This document shows positions 12,701 to 24,495 of a stretch of DNA of 40,654 bases, piece after piece. Made by a program: the position numbers and the translations under genes. The stretch comes from Ectocarpus siliculosus (Eukaryota > Sar > Phaeophyceae > Ectocarpales > Ectocarpaceae), in contig FN649727.1 in the NCBI GenBank assembly GCA_000310025.1, positions 6,490,688-6,531,341 on the forward strand, written 5' to 3'. Numbering within the stretch: the stretch's first letter is position 1; every line of letters starts with the position of its first letter. Under the pieces are notes generated by a model, which was not told where the DNA came from, made no database searches, and was given only the letters and a program-made list of their open reading frames with translations.

Positions 12701-15476
12701 TCTCATGAGCGTCAAGTGCTTTCCTCCAGTCAACGTAGGTATCAATGTGTCGGATCCATTCCTTTTCTCAGCGGCGTCAGCGAGGGATATTCCGGTTAAA
12801 AGGTTCGTCTTCTCGCTGTTCGCAAAGTCTCATCATTCCTGCAAATGTTTTGAAGGCCAGGCCCAGTACAATCATGATCACGTTTTGGGGCAAACGGCGT
12901 TGATGTCATGACCTCGTATCCCCTCCCCCCGCGGGCCCTCATCATGGGTTTATTCTCTGCGATCAAAGGCATCTCGGAGCGAGGGAAGTTAAGGATTGAG
13001 ACGAACGACAGAGTGCGGAAGAAGGATATCTCTCCGCCGCGACCCTTACCTCGGGTGAAGTCGCTCCCGGGCTTCATAGCGGTGAGACATCGATGTCGTA
13101 CGTGCTATTCAAGACTGCTACACGAAACTGACGTGCCGCCCACAAAGATGGCTCTTTCGCAGTGAGCCCCTTGCGGGTTTTCTGTTTTTGTAGGCTGTTT
13201 CTCGTTCCTCCTCAGGGTTGGGCCGACTGACGCACCGATTACCGGCCGCGTCCGTTCACGAGATTATTGAAATTTCGGGGTTAACATGATGTGTTCTATT
13301 CTTGTGTGTAGGGCGCAGCCCGTTGTTTCAGGGTTTAGGAGAGCAATCGTCGCTCAAGCTCCACACATTTTTTAGCGTTTCCTCCTGGCATACCTGGCGA
13401 CCATGTTTCTTGCGAGCAGTCCGTCACACTCTCGGGCACGGCTCTGGATCTCGGTGGTCACTTTTGGCCCGTCCCGACCCTTGCTCGCCCCCCCGCTTTT
13501 TTTCATTTTCCGGCAGGCTGTGAAAGACTCGCCAGAATTGGCTCTTTCTACCTCTTCTTCTGGCTCACGGCCGGTGTCGAAGAAACCCGCCGGCGGCTCT
13601 GCGGCGGGAGTCGGCGTCGCCGGAGGTTCGTCTTCGGACGGCCAAGGAGGAGGCGTTGCCGAAGCGCGGACCGGGGGCCATCGCCGAGCTTCCTCCGCCC
13701 GTGTTGCCACCACCACCAGCGGCAGCAGCTCCACCACCCCCAGCACCTCCTCCTCCTCCTCCTCTCCAGATTCGTTGTCGGGTGACCCGCGTCCCTCTCT
13801 CGAGTCTGCGGTCACCGCCGGCGCTGGCGGGTCGCGTTACTCGTCGTTCTTTCGCCGGAAGAAGCGGCGGCAGCAGCAGCAAGATGGGCCTGGGGCGACT
13901 CCGCCGCGGCCCCCGAGCCTGAACCTGGGCAGGCGGATGCGGGGCAGGTTTTTGCGGAGCTCTCGCAGCTCGGTGTCTTCTTCGTGCTCTTCCTCGGATT
14001 CTTCTTCCCCGTCCGTGTCCCCGCACACCGCTGCGGCTCCGGGCGGCCGTGGGGGCGTGCCACCCCCGTCTCCCAGGTGCAGGGGCATTCAAGACATCGG
14101 GTGAGATTTGGTGGGCGGGCGGGCGGGGTGGGTGGGTGGGTGGGTGAGCGCCATGTTGTTGTTAGCTGGTGCCAATGCTCGTGGTCAACGTGTTGATCGA
14201 TTCGCTCGTCGTGGCTCTGAAGGAGTGAGGCATTTCAGCAGCTAGGATTACAGCAGCAGCAGCGGCAGCAGCAGCAGAGCAGCAGCAATCAGCCAGCTCT
14301 TTGAGACCAATCAACAAGTTCTTCAACTTGTTTCGCCGCCGCACCACCCTCTTGCTTCGACAGGTCCAGAAGCCCGCCTTCTCCGACGTCCCGCGGACGT
14401 GCGGGGATGCGAAGAGCCACCGTCACCCTTGGCGAGGCTTCTTGGGGGGCTGCTCTCGGGGTCGCCGGAGTATATGGTGAGCTTTCGACCACAGCCTGCT
14501 CCGTGTCCCCTGGCGTGTAGTTACTGCTTTGCGCCCGTCGGAGCTTTTTCGCAAAAGACTGGGTCACACACCCAAACCGACCAAGGATTGGTCCCCCGTG
14601 TGGATTGCCCCCCGCGTCGTTTGGGAGACATGCTTGTGCCCTGGTTCACCCAGCAGGGAAGACGCATGCACAATAGTTTCGGACGAAAACGACCAACCAC
14701 TCAAAAGAGCTGTAACGAGGTGTACGTCAACCCGACCGAGTAAAGCCAATCCGTATGCACCCCCCCCCCCCCCCGCGCGCGCGCGCAACGCGTGTTGTGC
14801 ACCTTGGTTGGGACATGGCCCGGCAACGATCACTGAACCCTACCCTTAATCTGACATTATCTTGGTTGCGATTCTACTATTCCATCAGGCGCCGGAGGTC
14901 CTGATGCACGACCCCCAGGGGAGCGCCGTGGACTGGTGGGGTCTGGGCGTCCTGGTCTACGAGCTGCTGCTGGGCCGCACCCCGTTCGCCGGAGAGAACG
15001 GCAAGACCCGCCTCACGTTCCTCAACATCATGCACGGGGAGGTCCGTTTCCCGGAGCCCGGGGAGCGCGACGACGGGGACATCAGCGGCGTCTGCCAGGA
15101 GTTCGTGCGGGCGCTGCTGGTCAAGGACCCCCGGGGACGCGCCGGCGGCGCGTCCCCGGTGCGGGATCACGCCTTCTTCTCCGGGGTGCGGTGGGACCAC
15201 CTCCTCGAAGAGGAACCCCCGCTGCGGCCTCCTCCCGGGTGCTGCACGGGGGCCGGGGGGGGGGCGGAGGAGTCGGCGGCAGCGTTTGTTGGGGTCCCCG
15301 CGGGGGAGAACACTTCTGGTTGGTGGTGGGACGATGCGATCGCCGTCGAGGACGAGGAGCCGGCGGGGTGGAGAGGGACAAGGGCGGCAGGAGCGGGAGG
15401 CAAGGAGAGAGATTGGTGGCCGTTTGATCGATTCAATTGGAGCGATAGCGAGAGAGGCGCTCGAGTGGGGCAGTGA
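9712..15476 (+). CDS. AGC-family protein kinase with ~293-residue activation-segment insert (8 exons, 680 aa)
   Basis: Exons: 9712-9945, 11870-12045, 12259-12347, 12606-12680, 12969-13081, 13517-14100, 14293-14476, 14889-15476; phases agree throughout. The Gly-rich loop GQGSDA is at 56-61 and ATP-binding Lys78 lies in MSALK. The catalytic loop YRDLKAAN has Asp172, and DFG (190-192) is followed by IS. SPEYMAPEV spans the exon 7/8 junction, with APE at 486-488. Next come SAVDWWGLGVLVYELLLGRT and TFLNIM, then a C-terminal FDRF at 664-667 that fits the FxxF hydrophobic motif. YRD, VDWW and FxxF mark the AGC group. SAVDWW...GRTPF with a long DFG-APE insert resembles the AGC VIII kinases of plants, though DFG is kept here. 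The insert is Ser-, Pro- and basic-rich. Exons 1-4 and 8 are firm. The exon 6 donor and exon 7 acceptor (no pyrimidine tract) are the least certain. ATG 9712 was chosen because the longer frame upstream has no ATG. Confidence 0.86.
9984..10019. repeat. CAG-rich microsatellite in kinase intron 1
   Basis: An imperfect CAG run (one CGG interruption) starting 38 bp after the exon 1 donor of the AGC kinase. Reading through the donor would encode polyglutamine, but the splice site and the match to exon 2 show that it is intronic. Confidence 0.9.
11609..11676. repeat. Tandem duplication, two ~32-36 bp copies
   Basis: Copy 1 at 11609-11640 and copy 2 at 11641-11676 both begin AAGTACTATGCATA and continue with CCCTCACT and a TTATTTC ending. 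Copy 2 carries an extra CATA. It lies in intron 1 of the AGC kinase, about 200 bp before exon 2. Confidence 0.9.
12137..12195 (+). repeat. Dispersed intronic repeat, copy C
   Basis: Shares TCGTCCTCGACAGACGTT and, after a short gap, GTAACCTTTA with two copies in intron 1 of the fibrillin gene (37936-38008 and 38306-38366). It lies in intron 2 of the AGC kinase. It has no coding potential of its own, so a small interspersed repeat family is the simplest reading. Confidence 0.65.
14251..14286. repeat. CAG-rich microsatellite before kinase exon 7
   Basis: An imperfect CAG/CGG run that ends just upstream of the inferred exon 7 acceptor (exon starts at 14293). It leaves that acceptor without a pyrimidine tract, which is why this exon boundary is less certain. 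Confidence 0.85.
14760..14786. repeat. Poly-C tract followed by CG repeat
   Basis: About fifteen C in a row, then alternating CG, read directly in the last intron of the AGC kinase. Confidence 0.9.
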
Positions 15477-17501
15477 CTATGCGGCGGCGGTCTCTGGACA
15501 GCTGCAGGATTCTTTTGCCTCTTGATGAGATAGGGCTGCTATTGATTGACAGCGAGAGGGGGGCGTTTTTTTTTTTTACATACAGCGTATGTTTTTGCTT
15601 GGCCGGCGCGCCCCCATGTTGCAAGGTGTGAGTGGTTGCCGTGTCGTTTTTTTGTGGGCGTGCAAGAAGTGTTTTTGTGTGGTTGACGTAAATGGTGCTA
15701 GTTTTTTCGTCTGCCCCCCAGGGGTGTAGGAGTTATCGCTTGCGGGGCTGGGGCGCTCGCTGGGGGTTGCTGTGCTGCCCGTGCCGATTGCTGTGATGAC
15801 CGTCCCGAAATTATTGTTTGTGTGTCATTTTTTCTCGTTCATGTTTTTAGTGGGTGTGGCAGAGCGCGCGGTGAAGGTGGTCCTTAGAAACACCAGTGTC
15901 GACACGCGCGCCAATGTTGAAGGAGAGAAATAAAACCGCATTTCATTTGCGGTAGAGTAGTCTGGATGGACAATTAAGCAGTTGACATACGAGAATATCA
16001 GTTGAAACGTTCTGCGGGGCGTGTGTTCGTGTGCGAAAAAATATGGCAAAGAGAGAGCAGTAGCCTGTTGCGGATACCCTTTAGGAACAAATGTAAAACT
16101 TGTTGAGCCTTCGCCCCTCCCCACCGATCCCGCCCGCCCGCGGCTGCTCCGCGGAACTGCGAATTGAAGTCCTTGTGTGAAAGAACCCGTAGTCTGTTAC
16201 CTTTTGTTTTTAGTTTCGTAAATTACGTTTGATTCATTCGTGCGGCGCTGTGTGCACGATGCATGATTCAAGGTTTGGGTAGGAACGCAGATGTGCCAAG
16301 AGAACAGAAAGACGGTATCGTCGAGAGATTTCTTTTTTTAACATGGTCCAGCGTGAAGCAGCGTTGATGCCATCTGGTGGTTGGGTTAGAGCTAGTCTGG
16401 TTTTAAGTCCTTGTCTTGTCCGGCATTGCATCTGCAAGCGATCCCGTTGTTAGCACGTAAACTACTCGTCCTTTGCTGACCTACACCCCCAAATGGTGCA
16501 CCACCTGTAAAGGCCGAGAGTTTCGGCGAGTTTTTTGTGTAGGGGAGGGGAGGTTACGTTTGGGGGGGGGGGGGGGTCCTTGAAACCTCAGCACACCGCA
16601 AGCAGCGTCAGTCTCTCGTGACTCGTGTGCCCTGTGCAGGTTACGTATGGTGCGTGTCTAGGTTATGTGTTGCGCTAGGCAGTTGTGAAGCTTGATGTGA
16701 TGGGGCGTGTCGAGTTGCTACGCGTGCTTCTCCGCCCCGTACAGGAGGTCTAGCTTTTTTCGTCCATATGTCGTGAGGGAAAAAAGTAATTTGCTGGTAT
16801 GTGTTACTGTTGTGCACCGGTTCTTAAAGGGTCGCTCTCGGGACCAAAAATGGTGCTTCGCCATCCACCTGCCTTGACGTAGTTCGATAATATGAAGCGT
16901 TTCCGTTCACTATTGCTGCTGCTGCTGCTGCTGCTGTTGCACGGAAGTATCAAGCCAGCCACGACACCCGGTCACGCAGCACAAGAACTTCCAGTGCCAG
17001 GAAGTAATAATGCTGCCTCAGAGACAAGCGCAACGTTTGCAAACCACACAATAGCTTTCGCTTGTCGCTGTGAGGTTGCCTCTCTTAGGCGAAAGTAGGC
17101 TAACAACTGTTGCCTCGTCTTTGATTGTTGGTTGAAAGTTATCAGCTGATGCTCAAGTCACCACTGCTGTCAGTTGTGTCTCACACCTACATCCTGATTT
17201 TCGTGAACACAAACGTGGTGCTCGTTTTCGGGTCTCTTGACTCTGATTGTCTTATCCGATTTTCCTTGAAAAGCTAGATGGCCTTGCGCTGGTCCTTGGA
17301 GACCAAAGTATGCAAAGCTTGTTCTGTATCTGCCTACACGATCTTCACGGATGGATCCCCGGCTTTGCGCGCAAAGTTCGACGCCAAGCCCTTCCGAAAG
17401 TTCGTAGCAGCACGGCGGATGATGCTATCTTACACACACACACGTGAGATGGCACCATAAATGCCAAGAAGTTATCAACTATCTGGAGTCATTCAGCGTC
17501 G
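15477..17501. other. Convergent intergenic stretch
   Basis: This lies between the 3' end of the AGC kinase and the 3' end of the minus-strand LipB gene, and presumably holds both 3' UTRs. It contains a 15-base poly-G tract at 16562-16576 and a CTG run at 16913-16936. The CTG run makes a 68-codon frame with a leucine-run N-terminus that mimics a signal peptide, but nothing else supports that frame as a gene. Confidence 0.5.
16913..16936. repeat. CTG trinucleotide microsatellite
   Basis: About eight CTG units, seen directly, in the convergent spacer between the AGC kinase and LipB genes. Confidence 0.9.
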
Positions 17502-19126
17502 TCATCGCCTCGTCAGCTCTAACTGTCGCAAGCTATCGGCTTGTAGGCGCGACAGCAGCTGCGGCTCGCAGTCTGCCGGAAATATCTCTTTTTCCAAATC
17601 GTCGTCACCGCTACTATGTGCTGCAGCGTCAACGTCCACGACTTGTACCCTCACGCCGAACACGTCCTCGAACTCCTGCATCACGAGCGACCGAACGGAG
17701 CCCATGTCGACCGCATGGTTGTCCACCGCGTTCGACGCAGTGACACCTGTTCCATCGACACGTGCCGCCTTTTCGATTTGTTCCGGCGAGGGCGGAGACC
17801 AGGTCTCGGCGCCAACGAGGTCGCAGAGCCTAGTGACGGGCCGGCCCTGGATGCCGCACGGCACGATAGCCTCGAAGGCGCTCAGGTCCGGGTTGACGTT
17901 GAGCGCGAAGCCGTGCGAGGTGACCCAGCGGCTGGCGTTCAGCCCGATGGCAGCGACCTTGGCGCCGCCCACCCATACGCCCGTATGTTCCGTCTCTCGC
18001 TCGCCCTCGAGACCATATCTCCCGAGCACTCGGATGACAACCTTTGTGTATTGAGCGGCGGCAAAAGGTCCAGAAACGATGAGGGCCGAAAGAGGTGTGC
18101 GCGGACAGTGAGGAAGCGTGCGAATGCAATAGATGTGCAACAGGCAGGGTAGGGGACGGAATTGGGAGGCAGTCTAGGAATACGTGTGACAGTTACACGG
18201 TATTGTGTCGATACGGGCGTGGGTGCTGCATGTCTTCACGGTCAACCGCCAAGTGCACGCTGCAACACACGCAAACCTCGTCGCACTACAAGCCTTGCCC
18301 TGCTAAGAGGGCCAACCCGGCCGAGTTAGCGGGGAGCACCAGAATAGATATGCCACAGAAAATACTACGTAACGCCAGGGTTCGCATCAGAACAAGTCGC
18401 AACATAGTAGAAGCATGGACCGGCAAGCACCCATACATACGAGGGTGCACGAAATAGCCAGCATGTTCCCACCAGCTCTCGCGCGGGAGTCATCACCTCT
18501 TCCAGTTGCCTCAGGTACCAGTGCAAGTCCTTCTTGTGAAAGTTGAGGTCCAGCACAGGATACCCCACCACCTGCCCCGGACCGTGCCAGGTCACCTCGC
18601 CTCCCCTCTCCGTCCGGCGAACTTCTCTCCCGCCCAGAGACGAAGGGTCCGTCGGGTCGAAGCGCAGGTGGTCCAGGGACGAGCCCCGCCCGAGCGTGTA
18701 GACGGGAGGGTGTTCGAGCATGAGAAGGACGTCGTACGAGTCCTGGCTTGGATATTCCTCTCGCTGCCAGGCCATGCGCTCGTGCAGCAGGCGCTGCTGC
18801 CACAGCCATGCCCGGTCGTAAGGGACGGAACCACCTGTGATATTATACACGAGGCACTTGCGAGGTGGTGGTGGTGGTGGTAGTGGTGGTGGTGGTGGTG
18901 GTGGTGTTGATGTCCCTACAAGGCACCTCCTGCTGCCAACTCGAGTGCCAACCGGGTGCCGCCGCCTCTCTTGGTGGGATATTGACGAGATTGACGTTGC
19001 TCGTGGCGGCGGTGGCAGTGCCTGAGGTGGCAGTCGGTTTCTCTGCGGCCACAAGCTGTGACACGCCCTATGCCACATGAGGAAAGCACACAAGCAGCAG
19101 CAACTGCGACCCTGGACCCGCTGCAT
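17502..19126 (-). CDS. Octanoyltransferase LipB (lipoyl(octanoyl) transferase), 2 exons, 389 aa
   Basis: Moves the octanoyl group from acyl carrier protein to the lipoyl domains of 2-oxoacid dehydrogenases and glycine-cleavage H protein, the first step of lipoate synthesis. Exons on the minus strand: 19126-18497 and 18041-17502, joined phase 0 at LRQLEE/VVIRVLG. Family motifs in order: RGGEVTWHGPGQVVGYPVLD (174-193), GGAKVAAIG with the catalytic Lys238, RWVTSHGFALNV, and PCGI with the catalytic Cys272. Both catalytic residues are intact. The first ~90 residues are an extension with Arg-rich sequence and a polyproline run made by a GGT/CCA microsatellite, then the core from about KCLVYNITGG. 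Bacterial LipB is shorter, so the extension may include an organelle presequence. I chose Met at 19126 because the next in-frame Met upstream (19288) would leave 10 bp to the divergent NDUFA9 start. Met at 19078 is an alternative. Confidence 0.92.
18864..18907. repeat. GGT/CCA microsatellite inside the LipB coding region
   Basis: A run of GGT (one GTAGT interruption) on the plus strand. On the minus strand it encodes a run of prolines with one leucine in the N-terminal extension of LipB. Length variation would change only a linker. Confidence 0.9.
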
Positions 19127-19298
19127 GCGGGCGAACTGCGTGAGAAGCCAACCTCGGAGGCCGCGCGTGCCCGCCCCCTGTCTCGGTTCCCGATCGATAC
19201 ACGGGGCCCCATCATAGACATAGATAGCCCCGAGGGCATGCCCGAGCACAGACAGAGAGAAGGTTGTGCCCGCTGTGTTGGCACACACTCACGACGCC
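19127..19298. promoter_or_regulatory. Candidate bidirectional promoter, LipB / NDUFA9
   Basis: Only 172 bp separate the chosen start codons of the divergent LipB (-) and NDUFA9 (+) genes, so both promoters and both 5' UTRs must overlap here or extend into the neighbouring gene. I see no obvious TATA box. Both products act in mitochondrial energy metabolism, which makes shared control plausible. This is inferred from layout, not from a recognised motif. Confidence 0.55.
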
Positions 19299-22200
19299 AT
19301 GGCGACCCTGGCAAAGCCGCAGCGCGCAATCCAGCCGCTCCTTCAGGGCGCCCGAGGCTACCGGAAGCACCTCGGGCAGTACGGAGCAGGCGGCAGAAGC
19401 TCCGTGAATGACAAGACCGTCGCGGTGTTCGGCGCGACGGGCTTCCTGGGACGTTTTGTGACGAACCAGCTGGGTGAGCAGCAGGGCGCAGACAGCGGCA
19501 TAGCCGTGAACATGATTGAGGGGTGAAGTCGGCGCCTCGTTCGCTTTCTCTTGCGTTGGTTCACGATTGCTGGATGGGACAAAGCCTAGTTTGAGCACTT
19601 TTGCGGGGGGGCATGAGGGAGGTGCTCGAGTGTTGAGCTCTCAGATGCAACCAACCGCTTGCTCCTCCGGCGCATCACCTGTTCATCTCATGTGCTGGTG
19701 AGGCATGCAGACGGCGCCGGACTCCGTGCGCGTGCATTCGTGCTTGCCGGCCATGCTTTCATTGTCGTTGTTGGTTTTTGGCTTACGGGTAAGGTTTGGT
19801 ACATTGCTATGCTACGCATGGCGCATCATCATTCGTACGACGACGTCATCTGCTTGATTCCAGAGGGGAGATTGTTCGCAAGGTGCAGTAGAACTGCATG
19901 CTTCAGCAGGCCAAGTGGGTTCGAGATACGCGGGACACAGGCTGCTGTATGCATCGTAAACCCGGTCGGGAGGGTGGAGGGTGGAGAAGAAAATATGAGA
20001 GACGACAGAACGTTGAGGCGTTGACCATTGGACGCTTTTGGCCCCATCTCTCCAGTTTACAACACCAGGAGTTGTGTTCTCCTCATGCGTTTGTTCAAAT
20101 CACGCGGTACACGGCGATATTGTACACGATGCGGGATGTCACGCGGATCTGGGCAAGTAGCCCGCCACAGCTATACCATCGGCATGCCGCCAACTTCTTG
20201 ATTGATACGGTATGTGACACTGTATCCAGAGTAGTGAACAGATTCAAGACTGATCAGAGCAGTTCCAGACAGCAGATCCCACCGAAGCTCAAACCTTGGA
20301 ACTGAGAACGAACGAGGCGGAAATGTGGACTAGAGAAAAGAGGGCTGTTTTTCGACGGCAGGGGTAGACGGCACTTCTCTATATAGTTTCCGCCATTTTG
20401 CAACAAGAGTGCGAGACCATTCGTCGCTCGTTTGCAGACCTGGAGTAGACGACCGATGTTCGTTAGCATCAGCGTTGGACATGCGTTGCGTTAATTGACA
20501 CCAGAGAGCAGCGCAGTACTGGTGCCGCTGCTACAATAGATGGCGTTTTCCTCGGACTGTCTTTCTTAGGCCTCCGCTCCCCCCTCCAGCGTGATACACT
20601 CCTCCCTTCGCGCTCGCGTCGTCAGGGAGGACGGGTACACGTTGCTTCATCCCCAACCGCGGTTGCGAGATGGACGTACGCCGGACTAAGGTTCAGTTCG
20701 ACCTAGGTCAGGTGGTCTTCCCCTTCTACAGGTGCGTGTCTGAATACCCACCATTTCTGTGTTCAATCTGCCACGACCGTGCTCTCCGCATGGACTCTAA
20801 CCTCACAAATCCCATATCCGGAATTTTTAATGTTCAGAGCTCGATTTTGGAGTGCCATGCACTTGGAGCCCCCCGAAGCAGAGTCGGAGTTGCAGTCGCA
20901 GACCTCTTCGAATCCAAGGCACTAATAGTGTTGAGCCGAACAGAGAAGATACAGGTGTCAACTCCGCCTGGCCCCCTCCGACAGGAGGGCCGAGGAGGAA
21001 ACTGGGTCGAATGGTCCAACCTCCAGATGGAGAGTATACTTGATATGGGAACAAGAGCGAACAGCAACAACAGCTGTCCTCCCACTCCCGGAGGGTGCTG
21101 AACCGTGTAGGATATTTACGATGCACTAGTAGTTGATTGCTTTCCCCCCGACGTATAATATTCGCGACGTTCGGGTGTTTTATCTATCCGCGCAGCTCTT
21201 CCGATGAGCAGAGCATGCGCGACGCCATCGGGAACGCTGACACGGTGGTTAACCTCATCGGCAAGCACTACGAGACCAAGCACCTGTGCTTCACGCGCAA
21301 GGAAGACGGCGCGATCAACAGGGTTAACAGCAGCTTCAAGAATGTGAGGAACATACGTCAACACATCCCGTTCGACCGTGGTATAATCTCAAACGGTCTT
21401 TTTGTGATTGTACGCAAATTTTGCTTTAAAAAGATGTTGCTGATGCTGTACCTTAACTGCAACACTTTCGGGTGGACTATTAATAGCTGTGTTGTGCTAT
21501 TGGCAATATGATTATTCACCGTAAGCATACGTAAATCAGTGGATAAGCCTTTCTAGAACTTAGCTCTAGTGTCGGATCACAGCTCGTCAAGAAGGAGCGG
21601 CAGTACAGGAGCGGCGTCCTTGTGTCAAATGATATATTTTGTGTCGGATGTTTGCATGTATACGCGTTGCATCTGCCTCGGAAGTGCGCTTGTGTTGCTT
21701 GAGCCGGCACGATATCTTGATTTCGTCACCCCCCGAGCGGCTCACCTACCCCCCCCCTGCCCATGCACTCGCATCGATGCAAATCCGGTTTGCGTTTTCC
21801 CCCTCAAAATCAAACCTTGCCGACTTTCTTCCATCTTCGTGTGCTTTGACCTTAAGCTGCTTGGACGTGTCCCCTCTCCTCTCGTATCGTAATCTCTCTT
21901 ACAACCAGGTGAACGTGGACGTGGCGGGCATGCTCGCAAGGGCCGCCAAGGCGCAGGGGGTGAAGAACTTCGTGCACGTCAGCGCGTTGGCAGCGGACCC
22001 TGACTCGCCCTCGCGCTGGGCGCAGACCAAGGTACGTATGTGAACCCGGGGGAGTGGGAGGAGAGCTGTGTTCAGTTGCTCCAGGGCTCCGGCTTTTGCT
22101 CTCCCCGTTGTTTTCCCCGGAGGCATTGGAATTGTTGTCCGAAATACAGTAGCGTGCCCCCGTTACCGTAGGTGCTATGAAATTCCGGATGTAGTCGGAG

Positions 22201-24495
22201 GCTCTACGCGAGAATTGGCATCGTGTTTGTGCCTGGTCCTGTCCCCCAGGCGTACCTCCCGCGCACAGGAGCAGTGCGATTCCTGCGTAGCTGACTCCGG
22301 CGTTGACTAATGATTCTTCGGCTCCTTGTTCTACGTTTGGTTTTGCTCTAGGGGATGTCGACTCTGTTGTTGCTCTGTGTACGCGCTCGCTCTCTCTATA
22401 TATGTATCTATTCGCCTCAGTAGGCTGTTTTGGCTTGACTAGAACACTTCCTTCAGTGATACTTAGCTTGGAAAGGTTCATCGTGTATGCCCTGCCGCTT
22501 CCCACCCAGCAATGTGCCACATCTCTCAACCTGTGTGCTTGTTTCTCCCCCCTCGTTTGGCTTGGTTGCTCGTGCCTACTGCCCCGGATCGTGTGCGTGC
22601 TCATCACCTGGCCGTCTAGTTCGCGGGGGAGTTGGCGGTGAAGGAGGCTTTCCCAGAGGCTACCATCGTCCGACCGGCCAAGCTGTTCGGCAACAACGAC
22701 CGCCTCCTCACTTGGATCGCTCTCATGGCCACTAGGATGGGCCGCGTGCCGTTGGTTAGTTCCTTTTCCCCCGTAGTGACAAATTATGGTTTCGTGCGTG
22801 CATGCAGTTACGTGCATGCAGTTTCATTACCTTGTGTTGGACATTTTCCATTGGGTAACGCGGCTGACACGACGTTTTTTTTTGTCTGGGCCAGGGTGAA
22901 GGCAAACCGCATCTCGCTATTCGCACGAATATCTTGAGTGGCTGGTTTTTGTCCCCCCCCCCCGAGACGGGCGTTCGTTCCCAGCGACTGGTGTGCCCCC
23001 TCCCTACTCAACCCTTCAGACCCGCTGAAATATTCTGGGCATCCTATCCTACCGTATCCTTGTTGACACGTATCTCTCGGCCTTCCTGTCTTGTCTCTCT
23101 TGCCTGCCCTTCCCAGGTCAACGACGGGGACAACCTGATCCAGCCCATCGACGCTCGTAACGTGGCACAGGTGCTGATGGCGATCATCGATAACCCGGTG
23201 AGACTTGAAAAAGAAAAAGTAACAAACGCTCTTATGCTGCCGTTTGGCTCGGCTCCTTCTCCCTCGGTGACGCCCCTGTTTTTTTTGCCACTGCTGCTGC
23301 CTCTTCCTTGTTGGATGTACTCTGTTGGATGTACTTGGAAGTACTATTTTGCACCGGAAGTCCCTTCCAGACAGTTGCAGGCAACCACCAGCTGTGGCAG
23401 CACATTTTTGTGGCGATTCCTAGTCTTGCTCCCGGCTGCTGCTGCTTCTCTCTCCCCTTCCTGTACAACGTAGCGTTGTAGCGCTGTGTTTCGTGTGTGC
23501 ACGCAAATTCCGGGTGTTAATATTGTACGCCTCTGACCCCCGCCCCACCATCCTTGCTTTAGGAAAACCTGGACTACCGTGGCAAGCTGGTAGAGCTGGC
23601 CGGCCCGGGAGAGTTCTCGTGGCGGGAGGTGGCGGACCTGGTCCTCGACACGACGCACCGGGCGCGGGTGACGGACGTGGAGGAAATGAGCATGTTGTTC
23701 GCCAGGGGATACGGGATGCTACTAGAACAGCTCCCGAACCCCTTGTTCACGGAGGATGAGGTGGGTAGAACACAATCGTGAACAGCCGGTGTGAAAAAGT
23801 TGCTGACATTGGTTTGACGGGGTTAGGTGGTTTGGGTCGGTTTGGTTGTGAAGGAGGTGAGAGAGGGGGCGCTCTTACCGTGCTGCTGTATTTTTGTCGA
23901 GCGTTTTTGTTTTTGCTGGGCCTGCCGTAGCAGGTGCTTCAAAGGACGACGGTGGTGGTTGACAATTGTGCAATGAACGGCACGGGGTTCGTGTTTGATA
24001 GGTTTCTAAAGAGTTGATGGTGGAAGGCGCTGAGCGAGAGGGTGCTTTCGTACCGCGCGTGTGTTGCGCCCATACTTTAATGTTGCAGGGCCTTCCGACG
24101 AAAGTGCACGAGGTGCGCTAGTCGGATACATGCGGCTGCTTCGTCCGTTGATGTTTTAGTCCTCATATTTCATCATTGAGCGTTCCACGCTGGGTGCATG
24201 GACGATAGGGCAGTAGAACTATGCAGCAAGGCCGTGTTTCATGTTCCTAAACGTGGCGCCGCTGTGCTGTGCAGCAAGGTGTGCTTCATATACCTAACCG
24301 TGGCTACGCTGTGCCGTTCTTGAGCTGCAGGCCCTTGCGATGAGCGTGGACGTCGTGCAGAAGCCCAACCCTGATGCTCTGACGCTCGAGGACTTCAACA
24401 TCACGGACCCCTTCAAGATGGAGGAGTGCGCCATTTCGATCGTGCGCCGATTCCGCACGGTGCAGCACTTCGGATTCGTCAAGGGATACCACTGA
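19299..24495 (+). CDS. NDUFA9: NADH:ubiquinone oxidoreductase (complex I) subunit NDUFA9, 8 exons, 376 aa
   Basis: Accessory subunit of mitochondrial complex I in the atypical short-chain dehydrogenase fold; it binds a nucleotide cofactor and supports assembly and stability and is not known to catalyse a reaction. Exons: 19299-19473, 20626-20731, 21196-21343, 21909-22031, 22620-22754, 23117-23197, 23563-23760, 24331-24495. Phases agree and the total of 376 aa matches the family (human 377). Residues 1-37 are basic and Ala/Gln-rich, as in a mitochondrial presequence. The Rossmann motif VAVFGATGFLG is at 41-51. Further family blocks are DLGQVVFP, ADTVVNLIGKHYETK, VKNFVHVSAL, EAFPEATIVRPAKLFG, IDARNVAQ, and a C-terminal LTLEDFNI. 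ATG 19299 is the only sensible start in exon 1. Intron 1 is 1.15 kb. A possible 24-bp extra exon near 24088 is not needed, because exon 7 runs straight into exon 8 as in other members. Confidence 0.94.

Noticed and set aside
16892-17098. 68-codon frame beginning MKRFRS and a leucine run, like a secreted peptide
   Set aside because: The hydrophobic run is just a CTG microsatellite; the rest has no recognisable feature and there is no other support.
24088-24111. Possible 24-bp micro-exon in the last NDUFA9 intron
   Set aside because: Phase would fit, but exon 7 joined directly to exon 8 already gives the family's spacing and a length of 376 aa.
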